DNA of 64,000 bases, taken from NCBI RefSeq assembly GCF_001276715.1, contig NZ_LIUQ01000039.1, positions 1 through 64,000 on the forward strand, given 5' to 3'. Both the position numbers and the translations under genes were made by a program. This DNA comes from Planktothricoides sp. SR001 (GTDB lineage: Bacteria; Cyanobacteriota; Cyanobacteriia; Cyanobacteriales; Laspinemataceae). Positions 17,221 through 25,755 of the stretch are shown here, piece after piece; position 1 is the stretch's first letter, and each line of letters begins with the position of its first letter. The notes below the pieces were generated by a model. That model searched no databases. It had not been told where the DNA came from and worked only from the letters and a program-made list of their open reading frames with translations.

Positions 17221-17880
17221 TTAAGACATCGGAGGTTTAGCATCTCTTTGTAAATGTTGGCGACCATTTTGGATCACCCGCAGCATATCCGTAAGATTAT
17301 GTTCGAGATTTTGCAAAACGCTATCGGCATATTCATCGGCATCAGATTCAATCGCTTCACATTCGGCGATCGCCTGACGGCGCATTTCTTCTATTTCCTG
17401 TTGGGTTTGTCGGCGCAACTGTTCGATTTCCGCAATAGTCTGCTGTTGGGCCGACTCACACTCGGATTGTACTTGTTTTCGCAGAGCTTCTGCTTCTTGT
17501 TTTGCCTGACGGACGATGCCAATTTCATCGAGAATTTGCATCGCTCGTTGTTCTGCCGCTTCAATAATTTCCTGAGCATATTGTTCTGCTTGCATCAGGA
17601 TGTCTTCTTTCTGACGGACAATGTTTTCCGCTTCGGCAAATGCGGTAGGTAAATTCAGACGGATGAAATCGAGTTGATCGAGGAATTGGTCTTCATCCAC
17701 AAAAAGGCGTCCCGAAAAAGGAATCCGGGGACTATAGACAATAATGTCCTCCAGGTGATTGAGTTCTCGTTGAATATCGAAATTGGTCGATGCATTAGTT
17801 GGTGCCTGTGGGGATAATTCCTCGTTAGAAGTTATTCCCTGGGTTTTGGCGTTGATTCGATCTGTGTCTTGGCGTAACAT
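17221..17880 (-). CDS. DivIVA-like coiled-coil protein
   Basis: A 219-residue protein. An N-terminal part (about 30-85) holds [20 protein letters not shown] and [20 protein letters not shown]. It is followed by a long Glu/Gln/Ala-rich coiled coil (about 85-200: [20 protein letters not shown], then [20 protein letters not shown]). This resembles cyanobacterial DivIVA/Cdv3-type proteins that help place the division site, and it is often called 'ATP synthase B-like' in automatic annotation. It has no membrane segment. The gene begins inside the coaD end (49-bp overlap), so the two are co-transcribed. The role in division is inference from shape and family resemblance. Confidence 0.6.
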   Translation of the reverse strand: MLRQDTDRINAKTQGITSNEELSPQAPTNASTNFDIQRELNHLEDIIVYSPRIPFSGRLFVDEDQFLDQLDFIRLNLPTAFAEAENIVRQKEDILMQAEQYAQEIIEAAEQRAMQILDEIGIVRQAKQEAEALRKQVQSECESAQQQTIAEIEQLRRQTQQEIEEMRRQAIAECEAIESDADEYADSVLQNLEHNLTDMLRVIQNGRQHLQRDAKPPMS

Positions 17881-18347
17881 TTATAGATATCGATCGCGAC
17901 ATGTTCAGGAACAAGGTGGTTAATTGAGCCGCCAAATTTGGCGATCTCTTTGACTACGCTACTACTTAAAAAGCTATACTCGTTAGAGGTAGCCAGAAAA
18001 ACGGTCTCAATTTCCCATGCAAGGGTTTTGTTGATATGAGCCATCTGTAGTTCCATCTCGAAGTCTGAGAGCACTCGCAGACCTCGCAGCAAAATTCTAG
18101 CTTGACGCATTTTGGCATAGTTGACCGTTAGACCATTGAAAGTGTCTACTTCCAAGTTATTCAGATGTTTGGTGCTTTGGCGAATCTGTTCGATGCGCTG
18201 TTCCACGGCAAACATCGGGTTTTTTTTCGGATTAAGCAAAACAGCTACAATCAGTCGATCAAAAAGCTTGGATCCTCGTTCTATCAGATCGAGGTGTCCT
18301 AATGTAATCGGATCAAAGCTGCCCGGATAGATGGCGATCGTAGACAC
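17832..18347 (-). CDS. coaD: Phosphopantetheine adenylyltransferase
   Basis: Fourth step of coenzyme A synthesis: ATP plus 4'-phosphopantetheine to dephospho-CoA. The 171 residues show the nucleotidyltransferase opening [20 protein letters not shown] with the GxH of the T/HxGH motif. Further family segments are [48 protein letters not shown] and the C-terminal [13 protein letters not shown]. The C-terminal tail ([11 protein letters not shown]) is a few residues longer than in E. coli and overlaps the downstream coiled-coil gene by 49 bp. A housekeeping enzyme of the cytosol. Confidence 0.95.
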   Translation of the reverse strand: MSTIAIYPGSFDPITLGHLDLIERGSKLFDRLIVAVLLNPKKNPMFAVEQRIEQIRQSTKHLNNLEVDTFNGLTVNYAKMRQARILLRGLRVLSDFEMELQMAHINKTLAWEIETVFLATSNEYSFLSSSVVKEIAKFGGSINHLVPEHVAIDIYKCYAKTQIESTPKPRE

Positions 18348-18935
18348 AGGGTTGTCAGAGAATTGAGAGATAACTTACTTATAGAGTAGCTTTAATCCGG
18401 TAGTTCTGGCAACTCCTAGGCGGTTCTCGGTGAAAATAGCTGGAAATAGCTGCAAATAGGTGCAAATAGATGCAAGTATTTTAACATTTTCCGTAAAATT
18501 GGTATTATAGATCGCAGATTTTTTGGCAAAAAGGTTATATAAATTTTTGCTTTTCCCTTTTATCAGGATTTTTATAGGGGTTAATTTTTATGGTATTCAG
18601 AGTTATATCTAGGTAAATATTTGGCATTTTTGCTCGGTTAATCAAGATTTATTAACATTGATTACATTTTGTCTATTTTTAGGATAAATTAGCAGATAAA
18701 ACATAAATTAATCAAATTTTTTGCTAATTTAAATCCGTTTAAGTTATTTTTATGATTTTCAGATTTTCTGATATTAACGAAAAATTAGCCTGCAAAAAAT
18801 TAGCAAAAACTTAAGGAAAAAATTAAGATTGCTTCGTCCAGAGTTTAGTCCGGGGAAGATTTATGTTAGTTTATTTGAGAGTTTATTTTAAAAACTAATC
18901 TGTAGCACTCAAAGATAACCTCAAAGATAATACTT
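18348..18935. other. AT-rich divergent intergenic region
   Basis: A promoter region for coaD (minus) and the large sensor kinase (plus). 18436-18478 holds a 10-bp period repeat (AATAGCTGCA, AATAGGTGCA, AATAGATGCA). The rest is strongly AT-rich without an open frame or clear hairpin. Confidence 0.6.
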
Positions 18936-21900
18936 ATGAATGATTGGTGGCACCACACATTATTAGGAGATCAGTCGATTCTGATAATTCTGTCAATTCT
19001 GATTGGCGCCCATGCATCTTATACAGCGTTGCAAGGCCAGAGAAAACTCCTTCCAGGGCGATGGTTGCCTAGCTTGGCGATGGGGCTGGGCATTTGGGCG
19101 ATCGCCTTGACCGGGTTATTGGGAATTCAAGCACCGAGAGAATCGGAGTATTTATGGCTGATTATTTTATCCCTGGGGGTAGCGATCGCCGCTTCTGGTC
19201 TGGCTTTATCTCCATTGGCGGATCCATCCATAGAATCATCACCGATCCGGTTATTCCACCAGGGAATTTTTTGGACCGGTGCGATCGCCATTCCCCACTA
19301 TTTAATTTTGGGGTTATCGGCGACATTAGCTGATTCAAACATTATTTATCAATGTAATCTTTGGCTTTTACTTTTGGGTCTGGGTTTAACCACCGGACTA
19401 TCCGCCTTAAGTTTATCCCTTGGAGATGAAAAAATACCTTGGACAAGGGCTGGGTTGCTGACTGCGGCAATTCTAGGGGAACAAACCCTCACGAACGCGG
19501 CAATTCAAATATTGCCCAATCCAGTTTTGCCCAATCCAGCATTGGATCATCAGGTATTTTTTACCTTCACCCTTAAAGGATCCTGGGTGATTTCCCAACC
19601 TTTGGTCATAGAGGCGATCGCGGTTGCTACGGTAATCATCGTTTCTTTGATGCTGGCAACAGTCAAGGGTAACCCCATCAAATCTGGGCAAGATGAGGAA
19701 AGAAAAGAGGATAGAGGGGAAAGAAAAGAGGATAGAGGGGAGAGAATAGAGGATAGAGAGGAAAGAATAGAGGATAGAGAGGAAAGAAAAGAGGATAGAG
19801 GGGAGAGAATAGAGGATAGAGGGGAGAGAATAGAGGCTATAGGGGAGAGAATAGAGGCTATAGGGGAGAGAATAGAGAAAACAGGGGAATCAGAACCCTT
19901 ACCGGGCAGCGATCGCTCATCACACCTACTGACTAAAAGTGTACAGTTAGAAAGCCGAATCGCTGCACAAACTGCCGAACTGGCTGCCGCCAAACTGAGT
20001 TTAGAAGTAGAAATTGCTCAACGTCAAAAGATGGAAGCGACGTTGCAGCAAACTCAACAGCATTATCAAACCTTAGCCCAGGTAGCACCTGTGGGAATTT
20101 TTCACACCAATGCCAAGGGTCAATGCTTATCCGTGAACGATCGCTGGTGCGAAATTGCCCGGATTACCAGCCAGGAAGCATTGGGGGATGGATGGATTAA
20201 TGCGATTCATCCAGAAGATCGCGAGGCGGTTTTTGCGGAGTGGGATCGCGCCGCCCAAACCAATCAAGTCTTTAGATCCGAATATCGCTTTTTGCACGAA
20301 GATGGGACAGAAACCTGGGTTTTAGGGTGGATTGGGGCGCAACGCAATCCATCCGGGGAATTATTGGGTTATCTGGGTAGCATTACGGATATCAGCGATC
20401 TCCATCGCATCGAACAACAGCTACAGAAATCTCGACAAGAACTGGAACAACGGGTAGAACAGCGCACCACTGAACTGGCAAAAGCAACCGTAGCCCTTCG
20501 AGATAGTCAAGCGCGACTTGATGGTATTTTGGCCTCTCTCGATGATGTGGTTTGGTCTGTTTCCACGGAAACCTTTGAATATCTCTATCTCAGTCCGGCG
20601 CTGGAAGGGATTTATGGGCGTCCCGCATCGGACTTTTGGCAAAACCCTCAGTTATGGTTAGAGTTGATTCACCCCAAAGACCAAGCAGAAGTCGTCAAGG
20701 GATCGGAAGAGTTACTCAAAACCGGCAGTAAAGATGTCGAATATCGGATTTTACTGCCTAATGGGGAGGTGCGTTGGCTGCGCGATCGCGCTCGCATCTT
20801 TTACAACGATGAGGGCAAAGCTATTCGCATTGATGGCATCGCCACAGATATTACTAACCGAAAACTTATGGAAGAGACTTTGCAAGAAAGCGATGAACGA
20901 TTCCGGAAAATTTTTCGGGAAGGCCCATTAGGAATGGCTTTGATCGGCTTGGATGATCAATTTATTCAGGTGAATGAACGCTTATGTGACATGGTGGGCT
21001 ATCCCCAAGATGAACTGATCCGCTTGACATTTGCAGATATTACCTACCCAGACGATCTGGAACTCGATATTCAATTAGCCCAACGATTGTTCCGGGGAGA
21101 ACTTCCTTATTACACTTTAGAAAAGCGCTATCTAAAGAAAAACCAGGAAATTGTCTGGATTAATCTCACCGCTTGTGTGATTCGGGACGAAGAAGAAACA
21201 CCGGTCTATTATCTAGCAATTATTGAGGATATTAGCGATCGCAAACAATCCGCTGCCCGCCTAGAAAAAGAACACCAACAACTCCAACAAATTATTACCA
21301 ATGCCCCAGTCGCAATGGTGATGTGCGATCGGGAATTAAAAGTCATTGCCCATAGCAATCAATGGCTCGCCGATTATCATCTCCACGGACAATCAATCAT
21401 TGGCCAGACCCTAGAACAAATCTTGCCAGATATGCCCGTCCATTGGCAACGAATTCAGCAGCGAGCATTACAAGGAGAAATCATTAATAGTCCTGAAGAA
21501 GTCGTTCACCAGCAAAATTATCTAAAAATGTATCTACGCTTGGCCGTCAATCCTTGGTACAATCCAGAAGGAGAAATCGGTGGGATTGTCATCGCCACTA
21601 ATCGAATTGACGAATTAGTGCAAGCCAGAGAAATTGCCTTAGATAATGCCCGAATGAAATCAGAATTTTTAGCCAACATGAGCCATGAAATTCGCACCCC
21701 AATGAACGGAGTTTTGGGCATGGCTGGTTTATTAGAACAAAGTCAACTAAATCCAGAGCAACAAGACTTTGTTCAAACCATTATTATTAGTGCAGAAAAC
21801 TTACTCAATATCATCAATGACATTCTAGACTTTTCCAAGCTAGAAGCTGGGCAAATGCCTATAGAATTTATTGAATTTAATCTCCAACAATGCATAGAAG

Positions 21901-24014
21901 AAGTTACGGATCTAATCGCCGGTTCTGCTTATAAAAAACAATTAGAACTTGTAAGCTGGATCAGTCGAAAAATCCCCAAAAAACTGCGAGGCGATGCCGG
22001 TCGCTTACGGCAAATATTGCTGAACTTAGTCGGTAATGCAGTCAAATTTACCCAATCCGGTGAAGTGATAGTTCAAGCGTTTTTAGAAGCAGAAACCGAA
22101 ACGGATATAATGGTGATGTTCTGTGTCAAAGATACAGGCATTGGCATTACTCCAGAAAAGCAGAAAAAATTGTTTCAGTCCTTTTCTCAACTAGATGCTT
22201 CCATCACTCGTGAATATGGAGGAACCGGCTTAGGTTTGGCAATTTGTCAGCAACTTGTCAAGCTAATGGATGGGGCAATTGGCGTATTCAGTTTAGGCAA
22301 TTTTTACCCAGAACCGCCGAAAATTTTGCAGCAGATTGAATTCCATCATTGTTGGGAAAAATCCTGTGCAGAAAACATGGTGACTGTTCCTAAATTTTGT
22401 TCCGAAAATGGCTCAACATTTTGGTTTACAGCCCGGCTACAAAAAATATCTAATCCCGCAGAAAATTTAACGTCAATTTATCCAAAAAATAATTTAAATG
22501 GTTTGAGAATATTGGTGGTAGATGATAATGATACAAATCGCAAAATATTGCGCTGTCAAGCCCAAGAGTGGGGTATGCAGGTAGATGAAGTCAACAGTGG
22601 ATTGGAAGCGATGAAACTTTTGGAACTCTCTGTAGAAAAACAGCAGCTTTATGATGTGGCAATTTTAGATATGCATATGCCCACAATGGATGGAGAAACC
22701 CTGGGGCGTCTAATTCATGCCAATCCCGATTTTGCGCCGATTAAGTTAATTATGATGACTTCGGTTAATTTGCCCAATGCTAAAGAGCGACTTGAGGCAT
22801 CTGTATTTTCTAAATATTTAGTCAAACCCGTAAAAGAATCTCGGCTACGCGAGTGTTTAAATGAGCTATTTCCAGGAAAGACAACCGGGGCAGAAATTAC
22901 CAGAAACTTAGAGAATAAACTATTAGAGAATAAAAGCTTAGAAAATAAAAGCTTAGAAAATAAAAGCTTAGAAAATAAAAGCTTAGAAAATAAAATCTTA
23001 GAAAATAAAAGCGCTGATCAAATAGGTAATAGGGAAGAATATCTCGAAAAGATAGAAGAAAAAAATAGCCGATATGACTTGGGTTTATCTCCGCTATCTT
23101 CAACCCCGCAATCCTCTGATTTAGGGGCTAATTTAGTAGGAGATATAGTAGGCGATATCCTTAGAGAAGATATTACCGGCATTTCTGAAGAATTTACCGA
23201 AAATTCAACTCAATTTGCTGAAAAATTTTCTCCCACAATATTAATGGTTGAAGATAATGCCATTAATCAAAAAGTCCTGCAAAATCAATTAAAACGCTTG
23301 GGGTACACCAATATAACGATCGCTGCCAATGGTCAAGAAGCACTGGATTTATTAGAAACCGTGAGTTATGATTTGGTACTAATGGATTGTCAGATGCCTG
23401 TTTTGGATGGATATCGAGCCACAGAGTTGATTCGGCAAAAAGAAGCCAACGGTGAGCATACCGTGATTATTGCGATGACAGCCCATGCGATGAAAGGCGA
23501 TCGCGAAAAATGTTTGGCGGCAGGGATGGATGACTATTTAGCCAAACCTATAGATTTGGCTAAATTCGCCGCAATGTTGAAGCGATGGTCGGAATTTTTA
23601 GCCACTAATTCAAAGAACCAAAAGCAGAAGATCGTCCAAACTGAAAGTAAGCTAAATAATACCAGGGATATAAAAGATTTAATTAACTTAGCCCGATTAG
23701 AGGAAATTTCCGCTGGGGATTGGCAATTTCAAGAAGAACTTTTGCAAGCTTATCTAGAAGATATGGAAATATTGCAAGAAAAACTCCACTCCGCGATCGC
23801 CTCTCAGGATTTTACCGCCATTCGCTCTCATGCTCATACAATCAAAGGAGCGAGTAGCAATATTGGCTGCTTATTCGTGGAAGAAATCGCCAGTACCTTG
23901 GAGCAAAAATCTGTTCAAAAGGAATCTGCCTCTGTCCTGATGTCCCTCATGGATGAGCTAGAAAATCGTTTATCATACATTAACGATTTTTTTCTCAATA
24001 ATTTCATCAAATAA
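18936..24014 (+). CDS. Hybrid sensor histidine kinase (degenerate MHYT-PAS4-HisKA-HATPase-REC-REC-HPt)
   Basis: A 1692-residue membrane phosphorelay protein. Residues 1-245 give seven membrane segments with the spacing of an MHYT sensor, but the Met/His pairs are largely replaced (IWAIALTGLL, AIAIPHYLILGL, LTAAILGEQTLTNA). Residues 250-316 are a charged 7-residue repeat (GERIEDR). Four PAS domains start near 376, 527, 655 and 784. HisKA carries His917 in MSHEIRTPMNG; the HATPase N-box (LRQILLNLVGNAVKF, about 1023) and DTGIGI are intact. REC1 (1187-1310) has Asp1245, REC2 (1432-1560) Asp1484, and HPt His1634 (HAHTIKG). A Leu-Glu-Asn-Lys-Ser repeat links the REC domains (about 1325-1360). The signal and the target are unknown. 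Confidence 0.9.
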   Translation: MNDWWHHTLLGDQSILIILSILIGAHASYTALQGQRKLLPGRWLPSLAMGLGIWAIALTGLLGIQAPRESEYLWLIILSLGVAIAASGLALSPLADPSIESSPIRLFHQGIFWTGAIAIPHYLILGLSATLADSNIIYQCNLWLLLLGLGLTTGLSALSLSLGDEKIPWTRAGLLTAAILGEQTLTNAAIQILPNPVLPNPALDHQVFFTFTLKGSWVISQPLVIEAIAVATVIIVSLMLATVKGNPIKSGQDEERKEDRGERKEDRGERIEDREERIEDREERKEDRGERIEDRGERIEAIGERIEAIGERIEKTGESEPLPGSDRSSHLLTKSVQLESRIAAQTAELAAAKLSLEVEIAQRQKMEATLQQTQQHYQTLAQVAPVGIFHTNAKGQCLSVNDRWCEIARITSQEALGDGWINAIHPEDREAVFAEWDRAAQTNQVFRSEYRFLHEDGTETWVLGWIGAQRNPSGELLGYLGSITDISDLHRIEQQLQKSRQELEQRVEQRTTELAKATVALRDSQARLDGILASLDDVVWSVSTETFEYLYLSPALEGIYGRPASDFWQNPQLWLELIHPKDQAEVVKGSEELLKTGSKDVEYRILLPNGEVRWLRDRARIFYNDEGKAIRIDGIATDITNRKLMEETLQESDERFRKIFREGPLGMALIGLDDQFIQVNERLCDMVGYPQDELIRLTFADITYPDDLELDIQLAQRLFRGELPYYTLEKRYLKKNQEIVWINLTACVIRDEEETPVYYLAIIEDISDRKQSAARLEKEHQQLQQIITNAPVAMVMCDRELKVIAHSNQWLADYHLHGQSIIGQTLEQILPDMPVHWQRIQQRALQGEIINSPEEVVHQQNYLKMYLRLAVNPWYNPEGEIGGIVIATNRIDELVQAREIALDNARMKSEFLANMSHEIRTPMNGVLGMAGLLEQSQLNPEQQDFVQTIIISAENLLNIINDILDFSKLEAGQMPIEFIEFNLQQCIEEVTDLIAGSAYKKQLELVSWISRKIPKKLRGDAGRLRQILLNLVGNAVKFTQSGEVIVQAFLEAETETDIMVMFCVKDTGIGITPEKQKKLFQSFSQLDASITREYGGTGLGLAICQQLVKLMDGAIGVFSLGNFYPEPPKILQQIEFHHCWEKSCAENMVTVPKFCSENGSTFWFTARLQKISNPAENLTSIYPKNNLNGLRILVVDDNDTNRKILRCQAQEWGMQVDEVNSGLEAMKLLELSVEKQQLYDVAILDMHMPTMDGETLGRLIHANPDFAPIKLIMMTSVNLPNAKERLEASVFSKYLVKPVKESRLRECLNELFPGKTTGAEITRNLENKLLENKSLENKSLENKSLENKSLENKILENKSADQIGNREEYLEKIEEKNSRYDLGLSPLSSTPQSSDLGANLVGDIVGDILREDITGISEEFTENSTQFAEKFSPTILMVEDNAINQKVLQNQLKRLGYTNITIAANGQEALDLLETVSYDLVLMDCQMPVLDGYRATELIRQKEANGEHTVIIAMTAHAMKGDREKCLAAGMDDYLAKPIDLAKFAAMLKRWSEFLATNSKNQKQKIVQTESKLNNTRDIKDLINLARLEEISAGDWQFQEELLQAYLEDMEILQEKLHSAIASQDFTAIRSHAHTIKGASSNIGCLFVEEIASTLEQKSVQKESASVLMSLMDELENRLSYINDFFLNNFIK
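19690..19878 (+). repeat. Intragenic 21-bp tandem repeat
   Basis: About nine units of GAGGATAGAGGGGAAAGAAA-like sequence inside the sensor kinase gene. The unit encodes RKEDRGE/RIEDRGE in frame, forming a charged helical linker between the membrane domain and the first PAS domain. Whole-unit gain or loss keeps the frame. Confidence 0.85.
22912..23012 (+). repeat. Intragenic 15-bp tandem repeat
   Basis: Six to seven units of AAAATAAAAGCTTAG encode the pentapeptide LENKS in the linker between the two receiver domains of the sensor kinase. Unit length is a multiple of three, so length changes leave the kinase in frame. Confidence 0.85.
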
Positions 24015-24133
24015 CGTAATCAAATAACTTAACCAAATCTCCACCGATGAATCCTAGCCCTAGGACGATTGCTCCCAGTAGCACTTTTATGCCACATTAA
24101 TCCCATTCAACCAATCATCACCAATTCTAGATT

Positions 24134-24910
24134 ATGCAACCACCAGCCCCAATACTCGCTTTAATCTTTGATGTCGATGGCACCTTAGCCGAAACCGAAC
24201 GAGATGGTCATCGGGTCGCATTTAATCGCGCCTTTGCTGACGCGGGCTTAAATTGGGAATGGTCGATTAATTTATATGGAAAATTACTCAGGGTTGCCGG
24301 TGGCAAAGAACGCATCCGCTATTTTATCGATGAATATCTCCCAGATTTTGCCCCCCCTGATGACCTACCCGGATTTATTGCCCAACTCCACGCCCGAAAA
24401 ACTCAATATTATGGGGAATTGTTAGCCGCTGGCAGCATTTCTTTACGTCCCGGAGTCCGCCGTTTGTTAACTGAAGCCAGAGACGCGGGGGTTAGATTAG
24501 CGATCGCCACCACCTCAGCCCCGGAAAACGCCGCAGCCCTGCTGGTTAGCAACTTGGGAAAAGACAGTCTGGCTTGGTTTGAAATCATTGCTGCTGGAGA
24601 TATTGTTGCCGCCAAAAAACCCGCCCCAGATATCTATCAATATGTCTTAAACCAAATGGATCTATCCCCAAAAGATTGTCTGGCGATCGAAGACTCTCCC
24701 CAAGGTCTCGCAGCCGCGATCGCCTCTGGACTAAAAACCGTAATCACCGTCAACGACTACACTCAACACGATGATTTTACCGGCGCCACCCTAATCCTCA
24801 ATCATCTCGGTGAACCCAACCAACCCTTTAGCGCGATCGCGGGTCACACCCACAACGCCACCTATTTCAACCTAGCCCTAGCCCAAAATTTAACAATTGT
24901 TGATTGTTGA
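24134..24910 (+). CDS. HAD hydrolase, CbbY/beta-phosphoglucomutase-like
   Basis: A 258-residue haloacid-dehalogenase-family phosphatase or phosphomutase. Motif I is LIFDVDGTLAETERDGH (nucleophile and acid Asp) near residue 12. Motif II is IATTSAP near 123, motif III the Lys of AAKKPAPDIY, and motif IV CLAIEDSPQGLAAAIASG. The helical cap with KERIRYFIDEYLPD resembles CbbY, linked to Calvin-cycle sugar phosphates in autotrophs. The substrate is not fixed by sequence. The last codons (TIVDC) and the stop fall in a TTGATTG heptamer repeat, so the C-terminus has been shaped by repeat expansion. Confidence 0.85.
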   Translation: MQPPAPILALIFDVDGTLAETERDGHRVAFNRAFADAGLNWEWSINLYGKLLRVAGGKERIRYFIDEYLPDFAPPDDLPGFIAQLHARKTQYYGELLAAGSISLRPGVRRLLTEARDAGVRLAIATTSAPENAAALLVSNLGKDSLAWFEIIAAGDIVAAKKPAPDIYQYVLNQMDLSPKDCLAIEDSPQGLAAAIASGLKTVITVNDYTQHDDFTGATLILNHLGEPNQPFSAIAGHTHNATYFNLALAQNLTIVDC

Positions 24911-25127
24911 TTGTTGATTGTTGATTGTTAATTAAACAGACTGTAGGGGCAAAGCATTCGCGCCGAAATATTCCGGTTTAAACGACAATATCTCTGCGCG
25001 AATGCTTCGCCCTTACCAACCACCAACCATCAACCACCAACCACCAACCACCAACCACCAACCACCAACTAATAACAAATAACAAACAAATTATTATTTT
25101 TCCGAAAAAGTAAGTTATAATCGTCGA
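24911..25127. repeat. Heptamer repeats flanking a MITE-like palindrome
   Basis: TTGATTG repeats (24896-24929), then an inverted-repeat element 24943-25016 (arms GTAGGGGCAAAGCATTCGCG and the complementary end GCGCGAATGCTTCGCCC), then CCAACCA repeats (25018-25068). The palindrome is of the same family as the tandem pair at 44817-45008. A -10 box TATAAT at 25116-25121 belongs to rpmB. Confidence 0.7.
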
Positions 25128-25157
25128 TTGTGTCTAACCTCATCACGGAGAATTGCC

Positions 25158-25394
25158 ATGTCACGCAAATGCCAACTAACCGGCAAAAAAGCCAACAACG
25201 CCATGTCGGTATCCCACTCACACCGACGCACCCACCGGCGCCAAGAAGTCAACCTTCAAGAAAAGCGCATTTGGTGGCCACAAGGCAACCGTTGGATCAA
25301 ACTCCGCTTATCCACCACAGCCATCAAAACCCTAGACCGCAAAGGATTACAAGCCTTTGCCAAAGAAGCAGGCATTGACTTAAACAAGCTGTAA
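25158..25394 (+). CDS. rpmB: 50S ribosomal protein L28
   Basis: A small large-subunit ribosomal protein. From ATG 25158 (CGGAG Shine-Dalgarno 8 bases upstream; the earlier start at 25128 has none) it gives 78 residues, the normal length. It has the L28 signature [20 protein letters not shown], then [18 protein letters not shown] and the C-terminal [20 protein letters not shown]. It is a single gene between a TATAAT promoter and a strong terminator. Confidence 0.96.
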   Translation: MSRKCQLTGKKANNAMSVSHSHRRTHRRQEVNLQEKRIWWPQGNRWIKLRLSTTAIKTLDRKGLQAFAKEAGIDLNKL

Positions 25395-25424
25395 AGTCCC
25401 CTTCTCTTGACCTCTCCCCTTCCC

Positions 25425-25452
25425 CTCCCAGTCACCCTGGGAGATTTTTTTT
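25425..25452 (+). terminator. rpmB terminator
   Basis: CTCCCAG-TCACC-CTGGGAG followed by A and eight T: a textbook intrinsic terminator 30 bp after the rpmB stop. Confidence 0.9.
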
Positions 25453-25755
25453 ACAACAGATCGCTTTTGATGAAAATCTGGGTAAGCTCAAAATATATAG
25501 GCTAAAATAATATAGGCTAAAATATATAGGCTAAAATATAAAATATATAGGCTAAAACTCGCATCAATATGCCGATGTAGGGTGGGCATTGCCCACCCTA
25601 ATAACCATATTTCTGCTGAAGACGATCGGCAAAAATCACGCAAAAATCACATAAAATGCCCAGAATCAGCAGATTTACTGATGCGTTTTACTCCACTTAA
25701 ACGTTATAACCAAAATAAGCACCCCCGTCTGCATCTACCATGAGGAGCAGCACCA
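25453..25755. repeat. Tandem ATATAGGCTAAAA repeat and palindrome upstream of hpsA
   Basis: 25490-25560 has four to five imperfect copies of ATATAGGCTAAAATAT. 25578-25600 is the palindrome TAGGGTGGGCATTGCCCACC(CTA), a repeat also seen at 63.5 kb. The hpsA promoter must lie to the right of these. No gene seen. Confidence 0.6.
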
